DNA of 64,000 bases from Sordaria brevicollis (GCA_033439795.1 JAUTDP010000010.1:992001-1056000), one strand, 5' to 3'. Positions 13,800 through 25,641 are shown, numbered from the stretch's first letter. Notes: generated by a model from the sequence alone, not told the origin. Program-made: numbers and translations.

Positions 13800-14829
13800 A
13801 TCCTGCATCATTTAACTACCCCATCATACCTCGGCCGTCATCTTTACTCTGCCGCCGACCGTTGTCTATCACGAACCCCCTTCTCGTCTTTTCTGCTCTC
13901 TCCCTCTGCACTTCAGACGGCCTCATCTCTCGTCTCATCTTACTAACTGGCACCCCAGGAGAAGTAAGTGCGATTTTCTCCTTCTGTCGTTCCGGATCCA
14001 GTCACGCTTGTCGTCCCCTTGGCTCTCGCACGTGTCTGTCCCCTCATGCCCTTCCAATCTCTTCGTCCTTTTGTTTTGGTAACCCCTGACCCATTTTTTC
14101 TCGTCTTTATCCGAGACCATTGCAGGCCCTCCCCCCCCTCTGTCCACCTGCCCGGGTCTGGGACCTGGATCCCCGGCCCTACCTTTCACTGCCTTGTCCT
14201 GCCATACATAGCACAGCAGCGCTAGCCTGATGATAGACCAAGTGGCTCTTTTGGTAACTATGTTACCTACCCATGGCTGAAGGGCTCCCAAGGATCCGTA
14301 CGTTTGGTCCATGATTCTCGGCGGCCAGCCTGCCCTCGTTGGCTTGGGACATACCTTGTCGACTTTCAAGGTCACTACTGCCCATTGGTCGACAGAGTAC
14401 AAAGCAGGTGCAGTACTTAAGTGGAACTGTTCAGCTTTCGACCTTCCATCTATCGCCCAGCCATTCATGATTCCGTCAGGCAGGTCAACTTGACGTAGAC
14501 CAGTTTCCCTCTCAGCCCTGTCATCAGGCCCGCTCGCTGCTCTAGTTGTGCTACCCTTCCTTTTCTGGTTACTTCTTATATAAGTCGCAATCAAAGCCTT
14601 GTTTAGTTGCGAGGCTCTTTTCTTGTTCTGATCTGCCCTGTCTTGTTCGGCATGTCTGTGTTCCCTCCCCAAGCTGGAGTATATGTACCCGTTGTCTGAC
14701 CACTTCTCAGCAGTTAGCCAAATACCATACCTCTTCACGGTCTTTCAATCACAAAAACAACGCCACTTCTAGAGGGATCACAACTTGTTCTGCTACATAT
14801 AACAGAACGTGTAGCTTCGGTTGCCATTC
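13800..14829 (+). promoter_or_regulatory. Probable lae-1 5' leader: pyrimidine-rich start region, leader intron and upstream ATGs
   Basis: The stretch 13840-13950 is strongly CT-rich, like Neurospora transcript leaders. It is followed by a consensus donor GTAAGTG at 13964 and a good acceptor (ATTGCAG, ending at 14125) after a pyrimidine-rich tract, which would define a 162-nt leader intron. Between that acceptor and the chosen lae-1 start at 14830 there are seven ATGs (14230, 14260, 14273, 14311, 14467, 14652 and 14683). The one at 14311 opens a 60-codon frame. If the leader is transcribed as drawn, translation of lae-1 would be strongly affected by upstream frames unless another intron removes them. 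A transcription start nearer 14.7 kb is an alternative. This is inferred from sequence signals only. Confidence 0.4.
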
Positions 14830-16202
14830 ATGCCTGCCTCTCACACCTTCGGATCTCCAACCCAGGACAGCTATCAGACTAGCCGAGCAATGGAAGGCCA
14901 ACCTATACCTGGGTGAGTTTTTCTTTCCTGGCCGGCCATACGTATGATATAGAAGAGCTGACTTTTTTGCTCCGCATATAGGGGACACGCTGTAGTCCCG
15001 GGGTACCCAGAAAATGGACGGTTATATGGAGATTTCAAGAAGGGGCAATACATGTTCCCAATCGACGAGGTACGATTTGTTCTACTCAACAGCTGAAGTG
15101 GCAAGATGAGAAAGTGCTGACAAAATTGACACTATGTGCAGTTGGAGAAAGACAGGCTTGACATGTTTCACCATCTCTTTTTGCTTGCGCGCAACCAGCG
15201 ACTTTTCTCGGCACCATTCCCAAACCAAGAGAGCCCACGGATCCTCGACCTAGGATGCGGAACCGGCATATGGGCCATTGATATGCAAGAGTAAGTGAAT
15301 GATTACCTGGATGATACAATGTTTACTGACCCAAGTTGTCTTGTAGCAAATATCCGGTTTATGGCAGAGTCGTGGGAGTTGATCTTGCTCTTATCCAGCC
15401 AGAATAGTACGTGCCAAGGCGAGGCTTTGCCCGCTCAGTGAACCTTGCGCTAATTGTTCGCTCATTCAGTATCCCGGAACATCTCCAATTCGACAGGATG
15501 GACATTGAGGAGCCATGGCTGCCCAAGATTGGAGGTGATTATGACCTGATTCATCTACGCACAATGAACGGAAGTATCTCCAACTGGCCTTTTGTGTACG
15601 ACCAGATTTACAAGTCAGTTACATTCACTATCTGCACACGGCTGAATCTATCTTCTAACAGCTTCACAGGCACCTGAAGCCCCAGGTTGGTTTTGTTGAG
15701 CAAGTGGAATTCAACTGGGTCCCGCGTAGCGACGACCGCAGTCTTCCGGAGAATTCTTATTTCCTACAATGGGCCCGACTGTTGGAGAGGGCAATGGAGG
15801 CAGCTGGGCGTCCGATAGACTTGGACGGCCAACGCGTCGAGCAGCAAATGACGCGAGCTGGTCTGGTAGACTTCCATGAAGAGGTCATCAAGGTTCCCAT
15901 CAATGGATGGCCAGAGGATCCTCATGCCCGCGAAATTGGGCGTTGGTTCAACCTTGGTCTTACTCAAGGACTAGACGCTCTTACCTTGGCCCCTTTCACC
16001 CGGGTACTCGGGTATCCCCCTGAGCAGGCCAGAGATCTGATTAGCCACGTGAAGGAGGAAATTCGGTCGCGGAAAATACGCGCGTATTGCACACTGTGAG
16101 TACCGACGAACCTGCAAGCTGCCGCTCGGTAAAACCACAAAGGAGTTGTTCCACCCAGCTAACTCTACTAGGCACATTTTCACGGGAAGGAGACTAGCAT
16201 GA
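14830..16202 (+). CDS. lae-1: LaeA-type SAM-dependent methyltransferase, global regulator of secondary metabolism and development
   Basis: Seven exons: 14830-14912, 14982-15069, 15142-15290, 15347-15406, 15470-15613, 15670-16095 and 16172-16202, giving 326 residues. All introns are GT..AG and keep frame. The chosen ATG is the first after an in-frame stop. The family signature [18 protein letters not shown] opens the conserved region. It is followed by the SAM-binding motif I ([14 protein letters not shown]), motif II ([11 protein letters not shown]), the DLIHLR block and the LaeA C-terminal block ([28 protein letters not shown]). The order and length match Aspergillus LaeA and its Neurospora and Trichoderma orthologues. 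In that family the protein is nuclear and works with velvet proteins (VeA/VelB type) to control secondary-metabolite clusters, conidiation and light response; its methyl acceptor is debated. The last exon encodes only ten residues. The N-terminus is short and family-variable, so the exact start is the least certain part. Confidence 0.93.
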
Positions 16203-17302
16203 AGTCATTTGGTGGCTGCTATCTAAGGGACGATTGTCGAGGCTTCTTTTTTTGCGTTTTTGCAACGGTACATACAACTGAATGGTTTCAACAGCAGCGG
16301 AGTTCGTGTCAACGGCGTTACGGGAAGTCACTGTTGGGTTTTTCCTTTCCTGGTATCGGCCACCATGCCTTCCTTACCCCATACACGCGAAAGATGTGCT
16401 TCTTCTAACGCGATCCAAACTGAGGTCAAAATTGTATATATGGGTTTGTCGTTTCCTCGTCATACACCGGTGTTTCTCTCACTACTTTTGTCAAATTTCT
16501 TTTCTCTGACCCCCACGGCACGCATGTCGTTGACCCCCACTTATCTTTTTTAATAGACACTTGAAAAGTCTATCAACTTCATTATTCATTGGCTTTTTGT
16601 TTGCAGCTTGTTCATCACTAGACAGAGACAGGAAATCCATCTTACCCATCAGAGTGATTAAAGGCTCATTCAAGTAACGTTTTCAACACTCGAACGATAC
16701 GCATGGGTAACATTTGCGGGGTTTCACGACGTCCCAAGGGGCTGTGGACTGGGGCTTGTCTCTGAAAGCCGACAGCTTGCTCTTTCTTCAATTGTGCCGA
16801 CTGTTTCCGTTGCACCCCATGGAAGTTCAGTCGCGTGAAGAGAGAAGAGATTTGCAGCATGCGAAGGTTGCATCTTCCATTATTGAATGTTCTGTTATCC
16901 AATGCTATTTGCAAGTGGATACCTGCCTTCTACTTCCTGCAAATGAAGTGTCTTGGGAAGGGGCACTGCATAGTTTGAACTGCATCATACCTGCTACTTC
17001 CCCATCTGTTTCCTGTGCGCAAAATGAAGCCCATATAAAGCGGGAAGGAACGTTGAGTTGAAGGTGTCATTGACACTTGCCTTGCATTGCGATGTCGACA
17101 GTGGCTCACCCACAGACTCCCAAACTCATTTTCAAGAAATGGTCACGCTAACCGAAACTCCAACCAGGTCAACCAGCCACAGATTGTTCAGATACTTACT
17201 TTATGTGACAAGACCAACGAGGCCGGCATGAAGCACCATTCTGGAACCGACTATGGAATCTGAATGGATCACGATACTTACCCGGTAAGTAGCCCGACCG
17301 TC

Positions 17303-17334
17303 CCACCCGGCCACCCGGCCACCCGGCCACCCGG
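17303..17334. repeat. Tandem repeat, four copies of an 8-bp unit (CCACCCGG)
   Basis: Four perfect consecutive copies of CCACCCGG in non-coding DNA downstream of lae-1. Confidence 0.9.
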
Positions 17335-20300
17335 CATCATCCAACCCGCAGCCGGCCCTGGGCAGAATACGACGACGCAATACAACCATCTCCGGGACCC
17401 AGGACCCTTAACCGGCGCTGCCGAACGACCGGGGTGCGTGTTCTACACTACGACTTTGCTAAAGCTCCGCACCATACCGAGTTCAACTTCTTCCGCGTCT
17501 GTTTCTGCGTCTCTTTCGCGCGCTTGACTCTAACGATCATGGGACTTGGCGAGTATGTATGCGGCCCATATGTACTGTGAACTCGGGGTTACAGGTAAGA
17601 TGGCCAAGAAGGATATTGTCTTTGCGAGTTGTACCAGTACTTGGACACTGACATATACCTTCAGAAACCACAGGCATCCATATTTTGTCACCCCCTCGCT
17701 ATAACTACCTAACCAAGGCAAATTTCCGTCAGCCTACAGCCTCCGTCGCCGAGGCGTAGAGAAAGACTTGCAGTATTCGGACTGTGGCTTGCTCCGTACG
17801 GTGACGGCGAGGCTAACCAACCTCTTCAGGACTACCTGGCCAACCCAAGCTTCATCAATATCATACAAAGTCATGGGCAAGGGTTTCAGTCCCATATCTC
17901 CACTAGTTCCCTTCGAGCACTCGGGCTACTTGAGGCCAGAATCATTATGATCTGGGGGATATCAATCTCGGACTATGAACTTGTAAGTCTTCCATTGGCG
18001 TTCTCTTCTGACTAGCCACACAGGCTCAAGCCACGCTTCCACTTACCAGGCCCCCCTACACAAACCCACAACACCCCGGGCGGGCACTAGTTAAGTGAGT
18101 TTCACTCTTCTAGAACTGTTAGCCACTCCCGCCAGCCCGCGAGATGGACGATCAAATGGTGAAGGGCCACCAGGAAGAGAACGTGTTCTGCACTACAGAG
18201 CCCTGTCTTAAGCCAATGGTTTGCAACGAGTAATTGACTAGCATGTGAGAGCTCTGGACAGCACAACTAAGGAACCTTGAACAACTGACGAACCGTGAAC
18301 AAGGAACAAGTTCGAAGGAACAGAACCCTTGTCAAAAGCGCGGCTATCCTTCTTTAGAAGTTTCGGCATTGCCGAGCATGAACACCTACCTAAAGCATGG
18401 AAGGCAAGTGGACTAGACTGAACCTTGCACTACCAACAGCAGCACCATAATCGAGTTGAGCCACACGAACACGTGTGTCGTGGTTCGGGTTCTGGACTTG
18501 CGGCTCTTGCGGCCTGAGGAAAAAGAACAAAAGTTGTTCGCCGACCAATTTCTCAAGAACACCGATCAGATCAACCACACGGCCTGTCTGCCGTCGTTGC
18601 CCAAACGCACAACGAGATGTTCAAGTGGATGCTTACGAATGTTTCATTCTTTCTGCTTTGCTGGCTTGCTGATGATACAGTCCATGTTGCAGGGGTAATA
18701 AACTGTACTTGATACTACCCGCTTGGTTGAAGAAAGAAGAGAAGTTACCGTACTTAAGATGTGTATGAACCTGACAATACCATACAGGTTCAGACATTCA
18801 TTACCTTCGTACGTACCTACACTACCCTATCTCATTCAGCCCGGGCTACAGGCTACACACTACTGCAGGGAGTCCAGATGCGGTTTCGGTTTTAGCTCTC
18901 AGACGTCTTGGCCTGGCTGAGATGGGAAGGAACGGCTGTGATGGGTAACAGTCCCCTTCCATAGGAGGAAACCTAATCCAGCTTTGGGATGTACCCAAAG
19001 AAAAAGTAAGAAAGGGGAATGAGACATCGCCGAACATCAATCAGCATTGTTCCCCGGTTTCTCCAGTCTCCCGGCCGAGTATCGGTCGGCCCGTGATGCT
19101 ATTTGTCACTCTCCTTCGGTCGTCGGGACCGTAACGGCTGTTTGGTGATGGTTCTTGGCTCACAACCAATGGAGAAGTTAGTTGTCAGTCACTTTGTTCA
19201 AACCTACACTCTCCTATTCACGTCCATTCTCAACAGCATGAGCCTGGAATGATGTCAACATATACCCCCTTATCAGTTTCTTTCATGAATGATTATGGTG
19301 AGTAATCCAAGATTCTAGATAAGAGTCCTACATTCAGCCTCCATCCAAACTCCAAAACCGAGACCCGTACTAGCCAAGCCACCACCCAGTCTATCCACAA
19401 ATCTCAGGACTACGTATCCTCGCCTGCTGCCCGAAGTCAGTCACTTACTGAGAGTCTCTCATCGTGATCTTGATGTTACCAAATTCGACATGTCGACATC
19501 AATGTGATTCACAACTCCCTTGCGCATGCAAATGCAAGTTCATTCACACGTCCGTTCCTGGCCGCGACCTAGTTCCTGATAATCTTCACTCGAAGCCATA
19601 GGAGCCGTGACACGTCATGAAGAAAAGAATGGAAGTGAAGGTGGAGAAAACCAGGCAAACATTTCATTCATCATGAAATATCAGAGACACAACAGATAGA
19701 AAACAAGGTGAACCCGATGCGAGACCGACTGGAACCAAACGGAACCGAACCGAGCCGAACAACACATTAAATCACTCGCGCGTGCTGGATACAAGATTTT
19801 GTATGAGGCGGCTGAGGAAAGGTCAAAGGGTCGGAGGCAGCCCGACCAGGTCCAGGTTTTCCTGACAGTTCAATTAGTGTACGAGAAGGAGGGGGGGCGT
19901 CTGGTCTGGCTGGAAGAGATCCAAAACGGAGCCAGCCACGTCGACAGGAAGAAAGGAAAATGTGGACGAGTTTCTGGAAGCTGGTCTGGCAGGGTTAGTC
20001 CAAAGAAACGATGTGATGAGGAGAGGAGAGGAGAGGGGACGCAACGCAACGCAACTAGGAGCGGCCTGAATAACGACCCCGGGGACCATGATATGACAAA
20101 ACCTGGGACCGGAAAGAGAACCCGGGCAAGGACAACACATCAGTTGTTACAGCCGGCTAAGAACGGCCGGAGAGGTAGTAGCCTGGTACGGCCCAGGTCC
20201 AGTACCAATTCTTTGTATGCGAGGCAAGGAAGGAAAGGCTGGGAAGTTGAACGGCTTTGGAAATTTGGAACTCGGGCGAGGCAAAGGACCGCACAACGCA

Positions 20301-21857
20301 GCCAAAAATTGCCCATCACCGCCGTCACCAGCGCCGCAGGCGGCCGCACAAACCCCGACCGGCGACCACGACCACGAACGGCCTTCGGTCGATATGAATC
20401 ATCTTCAGAGAACCGGGGAACTGAGCATCAGGGGTGTGTTCATACGTGAGACATCGGAGACACCAGCCCACAACCTAGCCACGTCGACAGGTCTGGCCAG
20501 CCTCGTCTTGTTTCGAAACGGGTCGAGCAGAGGGTCAAAGAAGCAAGTCGACAGAGAAGTTTTGGGAAGAATCGAAGAGGTGGTTAAATTGCTGTCGTGG
20601 CGTTGGGCACACCCAGCAAAACTGTGATGAAAAGCACTTCCCTTGCATGGCATGGTTTGCAAATGTCACGATGCGCTGCGATGCGATGCGAATGTGATGA
20701 GGTCGAAAAACAAGGCCAACGAGAAACATCAAATGTTCAAAAGGGGTCAAGAGGCGGTCAGGGGTAGTGTAAGGGGGAACATGGGGGAAACCCATACCAA
20801 GGGCCGGGCCGGCCAGATCGCCCGACCCGTCACCGTCCCAGTGTCAAACTGTCAACCGAGTCAACCGAGCAGAACGAAGCGAAGCTCCGTCACGAACCGA
20901 AAGAGCTGAAGTCGAAGAAGATGCACAATGAATGAAAGGAGGAAGAGGTTGGAAATCACACAAGTTCATGAGGAGTGGCCGCAGGTGAAAACATAGGTGC
21001 AAGTTTCATCTCATCTTTTATCTCAATTCAACCTCCTTTTATGTGACCTCTCTTCTCTACTCTCTACTCTCTCTTCGCGCGTAAAAGCGACCAGCTAAAA
21101 TGTCTAGGAAGCAAAAAAAAGCATATGTTATACAATTGACAGAAGTTTAAGATGACAAACCGGCTGGGGGGAAACAAGCCAAGCGTTCTGGGGGTCAAAT
21201 ATACAATTGGAGGGGAAATAGGATTTGGTAAATTGTTCAGAAAGGGTTTCCAGCTGGAGGGGAATTCGGTTGACGACAGATTGACGATGATGGTGAGCCG
21301 CACTGGACGAGAGAGCTGGCGATATCATCGGGGTCTTCCTTGAGGTCCTGAGATGGTCTTGTCATTCCCCTGCCTCCCACCTCCTCCTCTTTGCCTTGGC
21401 AAACGAACTTTCCGAACTCAACCGCCCTGTCTTAAAAAGGATGCAACTTCTGCGCTACTCGAATAGGAGATCGGTCGCATTTCGGGGTCGGTTTCCAAAC
21501 GCGGTTTTCGGCTGTCCACGGCTCACACCCCATACGTTTTCTGCTGCGCAGTCACTTGCCGTGAGGTTGGAAACGTATTTGGTGAGCTTGGTGTGTGAGG
21601 GAGAGAGCGCGGCGAACCGAGGAAGAAAGGAGAATGAGGCGGCAGAGAGGGATAGAACGGCAGAGAAAGAAGTCGGAGGGCCAAAAATCTAAACGAGCAA
21701 GAAAAAAACAAGTGATCCCCGTTACGCCTTATGATTCTATTCCATGAAATCATTTCCCGTTCTCGTCTCTCTTTCTCTCTCTTCCGCACGGTATTCTGTC
21801 CCGTCCGTAGATCCTCCCACCCCAAAACTGGATTCCCCTTTTTTCACCAATCTTTCT

Positions 21858-21930
21858 GACACACACGCACATGTATAACACACGCACACGTTTTCGCACA
21901 CGCGCGCATCCACACACACGCTCACACACA
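21858..21930. repeat. CA-rich microsatellite-like tract
   Basis: An imperfect alternating CA/CG tract (ACACACGCACA type) just beyond the expected 3' end of the ATP synthase g gene. It alternates purine and pyrimidine for most of its length, a pattern able to adopt Z-form DNA. Confidence 0.75.
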
Positions 21931-22084
21931 ACCCTTTTGCTGTCGGATATCAAGTACGGCCTCTTGTCCCATTTTCTCGCGCGCGGGCTATTGGCGACTG
22001 AGGTTCGGCCCAACACTCTAGTCTTGCTGGTTGACGTTCATTAAGCGGTGGTAGTTAATGATCGAGGAAGGTTGGTGAATCCGT

Positions 22085-22849
22085 TTAGTGGGCGGCAGCG
22101 TGGGTCTCGCCGTGGTAGCCGATGAGCTTGAGGCGGCCGATCATCTCGCCAACGGTGAAGAAGCCAAGGCACTCAGCGAGGAGAACACCAGCAGCGGCGA
22201 CCTGTGTCCTGGAGATGTTGCGGACGTTCTGGAGGGGAGCGCCAGCCTTGGAGAAGAAAGAGCCGGACTGGACGGACTTGACGAAGTTCTGGAAGTAGGT
22301 CTGGAAGGTAGAGACGGAGCTATACGAGGGAGAGGCATGTCAGTAACCCAAAGGTTCTCTTCAAGCATATATAGGTAAGAAGCATCGCGGGGGCAAACGT
22401 ACGGAGGAGTCATGCTCTGGCCCCTGAAGACAATGCGGCCAAGCTCAGCAGCGACCTTGCTGTAGTAGATGACGAAGGGGGTCTGGCCTGTTGAGGGGAG
22501 TAAGGGAGGTCAGCCATTGAAGTGCCATTGGATCGTGTCACCCGGACGAGGTGATGCGGGAGGGGACGCGGGAAGGGGCCGTACGCTCAACGAAGGCAAT
22601 GAGCTTGCCGGTGCGGCCACCGACGCGGCCGAGGGTGGTGGAAAGGCCCTTGGCGTATTTGGCGAGAGCAGGGCCGGCGGCGGAGCTGACGCGGGAGAGA
22701 CCCTCGGAGGCCTTGGAGGAGAGCTCGGAGGTCTTAGCAGCAGCCTGCTTAGCGGCCTCGGTAGCCTTCTGGGAGGTGGTAGACTCGAAGCGGACCGCGC
22801 GGCGGCCGAAGGTGAGGGCCGAGCGCCTGGAAACGAGGGCGAATGACAT
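22085..22849 (-). CDS. atp20: Mitochondrial F1Fo ATP synthase subunit g
   Basis: Three exons on the minus strand: 22849-22585, 22487-22403 and 22319-22085, giving 194 residues. The N-terminus (MSFALVSRRSALTFGRRAVRFEST) is Arg/Ser-rich without acidic residues, as expected of a mitochondrial targeting sequence. An Ala/Lys/Ser-rich helical stretch follows. The conserved subunit g core then reads TPFVIYYSKVAAELGRIVFRGQ and TFQTYFQNFVKSV. The C-terminal membrane segment (AAAGVLLAECLGFFTVGEMIGR) carries the GxxxG-like small-residue pattern used for dimer contacts. In fungi subunit g sits in the inner membrane at the ATP synthase dimer interface and supports cristae shape. A telomere-repeat-like box lies about 350 bp upstream. 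Several long frames on the opposite strand are shadows of this gene. Confidence 0.93.
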
Positions 22850-23194
22850 GTTTGCGGATCGGATGGAGAAGACGACTGGCGAATTGGTCGGTAGAGAAGG
22901 GGGGCCGGGCGGTCGGGGTCGCTGGCGGTGCGGGGGAGGAAGGGGCCGGAGGAAGGATGTGGTGATGTCGGAGGAGAAAGTGAAGCCTTTGCCTGTGCAG
23001 GGGAGTGGAGAGAGTGAGGCGCACGGAGTGTGGTCGGGTGGTGTCCGGCTTGGTTCCGTGCTCGATATTGCGCAAACCTGCAACTGGGCGAGCGGGAATT
23101 GCGGGTCGGGAAAAATTGGATGAAGTGGAAGCTCGGAAGGTGTGCCAAGGCAAGTTTCGGTAAGCAGTGAGGCCAAGACGGCGCCTGGTTTGTC

Positions 23195-23214
23195 GGGTTA
23201 GGGTAAGGGTTAGG
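23195..23214 (-). promoter_or_regulatory. Telobox-like element upstream of ATP synthase g
   Basis: Contains two TTAGGG-type units separated by a variant unit; on the coding strand it reads CCTAACCC, TTACCC, TAACCC. It lies about 350 bp upstream of the start codon. AACCCTAA boxes bound by Myb/TRF-type factors are known in promoters of fungal and plant housekeeping genes. The match to the telomere unit is visible, but its function here is inferred. Confidence 0.5.
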
Positions 23215-23583
23215 CTAGGGGAGCCCTGCCAGGGGCAGATGGTGCACAAACAGGGGAGCCCTAGGCGCCATGACTTCATTGAAGGGAATGGATGGAATTC
23301 ATCTCGTCTTTTTTCTTATCGATAACGCAAGCGCAGTGTCCGCCGCGGCATATGCCATTCATCTCGACTTTTTGTTGATTGAAGACTTGCATTGCAGCAC
23401 TGGCATCAAAACATTCGCATTGACACTCAGGACACTCCATTTCAATATCACCAGAATGAGAGACCCGATGCTCAATAACCGTTTAATTTCAGCTTGGAAA
23501 CAAAAGTCAATTCAACAATAACGCTAAACGCCAAACCCATGAACCCTTTTCTTCTATACAAATAATGCACGGCCACAACCCAT

Positions 23584-24769
23584 TTACTCAAGACTCTGGA
23601 TCTGCACCTTGATGGCGCCCGTCTTGGGATCCGAAGCCGTCTCGAACGCCTTGAGCGCATCCTCCAGAGGGAAACGGTGCGTCACCAGCCTGGTCAGGTC
23701 AACGAGGCCGTTCTCGACCAGGCGGATGGCTCTGGGCCAGGTGTTGCAGTAGCGGTACTGGAACTGCAGGTCGACCTCGCGCACACTGGCGCGCATAAAG
23801 GGAATCTGGATCTCGTTCTTGCCAACACCGATGACGAACACCTTGCCGCCGAACTTGACGGCCCAGATAGCAGCCGCGATACTGCTCTCGACACCAGTGC
23901 ACTCGAGAGCCACCGCGGGCTCGATTCCGCCAAAGCTCTCCACGATCTTCTTGGCCGACTCCTCAGCCGACAGGCGCTCGACCTTGTGAATGATGACCTC
24001 GGGGCAGATTTCCTTAGCGAACTTCAAGCGACCATCGTCAATGTCGGTGATGACAAGGGGGCAGGCACCGGCGGCCCTGGCGCAGAGCATGGTGATCAGA
24101 CCGATGGGACCGGCACCGCAGATGAGGACGGGGTCACCCAGGCGAACTTCAGCTCTGTGGAGGCCGGCCAGCGCAACGGAAAGAGGCTCGAGCATGGCAC
24201 CGTTCTCATAAGACATGTTACCGATCTTGTGGCACCACACGGCAGGGTGGTTAACGTAGCGGCGGAGAAGGCCGGGCACGGGGGGTGTAGAGAGGAAGTC
24301 GACGCGCTCGCATCCGTTGTAACGGCCAGTCAGGCAGGGCTCGCAGGCATTGCAGATGACCTGGGGCTCAATGGCGACCCTGTCGCCGACCTTGATGTTC
24401 TTAACGCTGGGGTGGACAGCAATGACCTCGCCGGCGGACTCGTGGCCCAGGACGTGATCGCATTCGACGATCATTGGGCCGATGCAACCATGCTTCCAGA
24501 AGTGGACGTCGGATCTGTGACGGAGAGACACAATTTGTAAGCTTCCGCTCACCCGTTTTCCCACCAACATCATATCCGCTGGGCTGGTAGAAGTCGGTAG
24601 GTACTTACCCGCAAATGCCCGTGCTCCTGACAGCAACAGTGACCTCACCCTCCCTAAGCTCCTCGCCCTTCTGGACGCTCTCGAGGGAGGGAGAAGCCTC
24701 GCTGATCCAGAGATCATGCTGAGGGTTGGTGAAAACGCCAATGTTGGCCTTGGAAGCGTTGGAAGCCAT
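23584..24769 (-). CDS. ard-1: L-arabinitol 4-dehydrogenase (zinc-dependent medium-chain dehydrogenase)
   Basis: Two exons on the minus strand: 24769-24609 and 24514-23584, giving 363 residues, the length I recall for the N. crassa enzyme. It oxidises L-arabinitol to L-xylulose with NAD in the fungal L-arabinose pathway in the cytosol; family members also act on xylitol and galactitol. Catalytic zinc ligands fit C53 (in STGICGSD), the H-E pair in GHES and a later Glu in the MLEPLSVAL stretch. The structural-zinc cysteines are in [17 protein letters not shown]. The Rossmann motif is GAGPIG, followed by ITDIDD, whose acidic residue fits NAD preference. The single intron splits codon 54 just after the zinc cysteine. 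A TATAAAG box lies about 135 bp upstream (24904-24910). It diverges from a beta-galactosidase, which suggests shared carbon-source control. Confidence 0.96.
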
Positions 24770-25505
24770 TGTAAATCAGAATAAGCCCGAGGGAAGTGTG
24801 TCTGAAGCTGCTGAAGAGTGTCGAGAAGTGTTGCAACTGAACTGAAGCTCGAGAGAAGAGAAGAGAGTGTGGGGTAGCGCGGGGTGAGAGGCACAACTCC
24901 CTCTTTATACGCACATCACACCAGGCACAGTGAGCTTCTTGCCCGCCTCCTGCTGGCCGCTCTCCGCTCTCCCGGCCTGCCTCCATCCCGCGTTAGCATA
25001 CCTAGGGTTGTGGATGAATGGGTTATCCTCAACGCCGATTCGAGGTTTCGTTTATCTAACGAGGGGGTCATGTGGATGAAGATAAAATTTGAGCGGCCAG
25101 GAAGCTCAACCAGAATCGTTCCAGCCCAGTCCAGGCTTTGAAACCAGCCGTGGCGGTTGGTGACGGTTATAAACGCCCAAATGATGTCGCTCTTCAATGT
25201 CGCGATGGAGTCGAGAAACATCCACTTGGCTCCGTATCGAGCTTAGGGTCCTGGCATTGCCGCGGCGAGGTATCCACTTTGAATACAGGCAGTTCGGGAC
25301 TTTCCATGTTTCACCGTCCAAGGCTACCACAACATCTCACCGCGAGAATCTGGGAATGAGCTTCAAATCAACAAGGCTCTCAAATCCCTCGACAAAATCA
25401 CGTCTCCAATAATCCGCGAGCCCAAACTTTCGCCAAAGGCACCTCAAAAAGAAATGGACGTAAGCAACGTTTCATGTGAAGTTTGCGATGTCATGAAGGC
25501 GGGAT

Positions 25506-25641
25506 GTGGGGTACTTTTTCCGCCTTTGACAAACTGAAGCTGGGAACCGGGAGAGAGCAGACCGAGCAGAACCCCACATGTCTTGATGCGCACCAATCAA
25601 ATGAGAGCTAATCGCTCGGATTGGAGTTTAACCCCGTGGGG
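25506..25641. promoter_or_regulatory. Cluster of three CRE-1/CreA-type sites (SYGGRG)
   Basis: GTGGGG occurs at 25506-25511, at 25572-25577 (opposite strand, CCCCAC) and at 25636-25641; the last forms part of a near-palindrome ACCCCGTGGGGT. The CreA/CRE-1 consensus is SYGGRG, and paired sites are typical of carbon-repressed promoters. The words are seen directly; binding and repression of ard-1 or the beta-galactosidase is inference. Six-base sites occur often by chance, so the clustering is the only support. Confidence 0.4.

Larger units (their letters stand above)
3948..13800. other. Large gene-poor region upstream of lae-1
   Basis: About 10 kb in which I find no supportable gene. Open frames of 60-170 codons occur on both strands but none shows a family motif, a convincing multi-exon structure or consistent coding composition. 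Contents that can be named are a 59-nt poly-T tract at 4736-4794 and a GGAAG-type purine tract at 6040-6075. Recurrent AGGTACCT/GGTAGGTA-like words also occur (for example 12011-12025 and 12444-12456). The sequence is not obviously AT-rich or TpA-rich, so it does not look like heavily RIP-mutated transposon remains. Given the lae-1 gene at its right end, it may hold distal regulation or non-coding transcripts, but this is inference. Confidence 0.5.
16203..22084. other. Gene-poor region between lae-1 and ATP synthase g
   Basis: Nearly 5.9 kb between two convergent genes with no supportable coding region. The longest open frame is on the plus strand (19799-20449, 216 codons). It is rich in Arg, Gly, Ser and Thr, overlaps open minus frames, and shows no recognisable domain, so I do not call it. 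Named contents are a four-copy 8-bp tandem repeat at 17303-17334, GGAGA repeats near 20030, GATGC-type repeats near 20670, CT-rich runs near 21055 and a CA-rich tract at 21858-21930. The right-hand few hundred bases are probably 3' UTR of the ATP synthase g gene. Confidence 0.5.

Noticed and set aside
13935..14738. 267-codon minus-strand open frame
   Set aside because: It lies antisense to the CT-rich lae-1 leader. Its Arg/Lys/Asp/Gly-rich composition is what a purine-rich complement produces, and it has no domain or start context.
19799..20449. 216-codon plus-strand open frame between lae-1 and ATP synthase g
   Set aside because: It is a low-complexity Arg/Gly/Ser/Thr-rich sequence with overlapping open minus frames and no family resemblance. 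It cannot be told from chance.
22088..23123. Long plus-strand frames over the ATP synthase g gene and its promoter
   Set aside because: They are antisense shadows of a GC-biased coding exon; the minus-strand protein is a clear family match.
23677..24540. 287-codon plus-strand frame opposite ard-1
   Set aside because: It is a mirror-frame shadow of the dehydrogenase exon, created by its GC-rich third positions.
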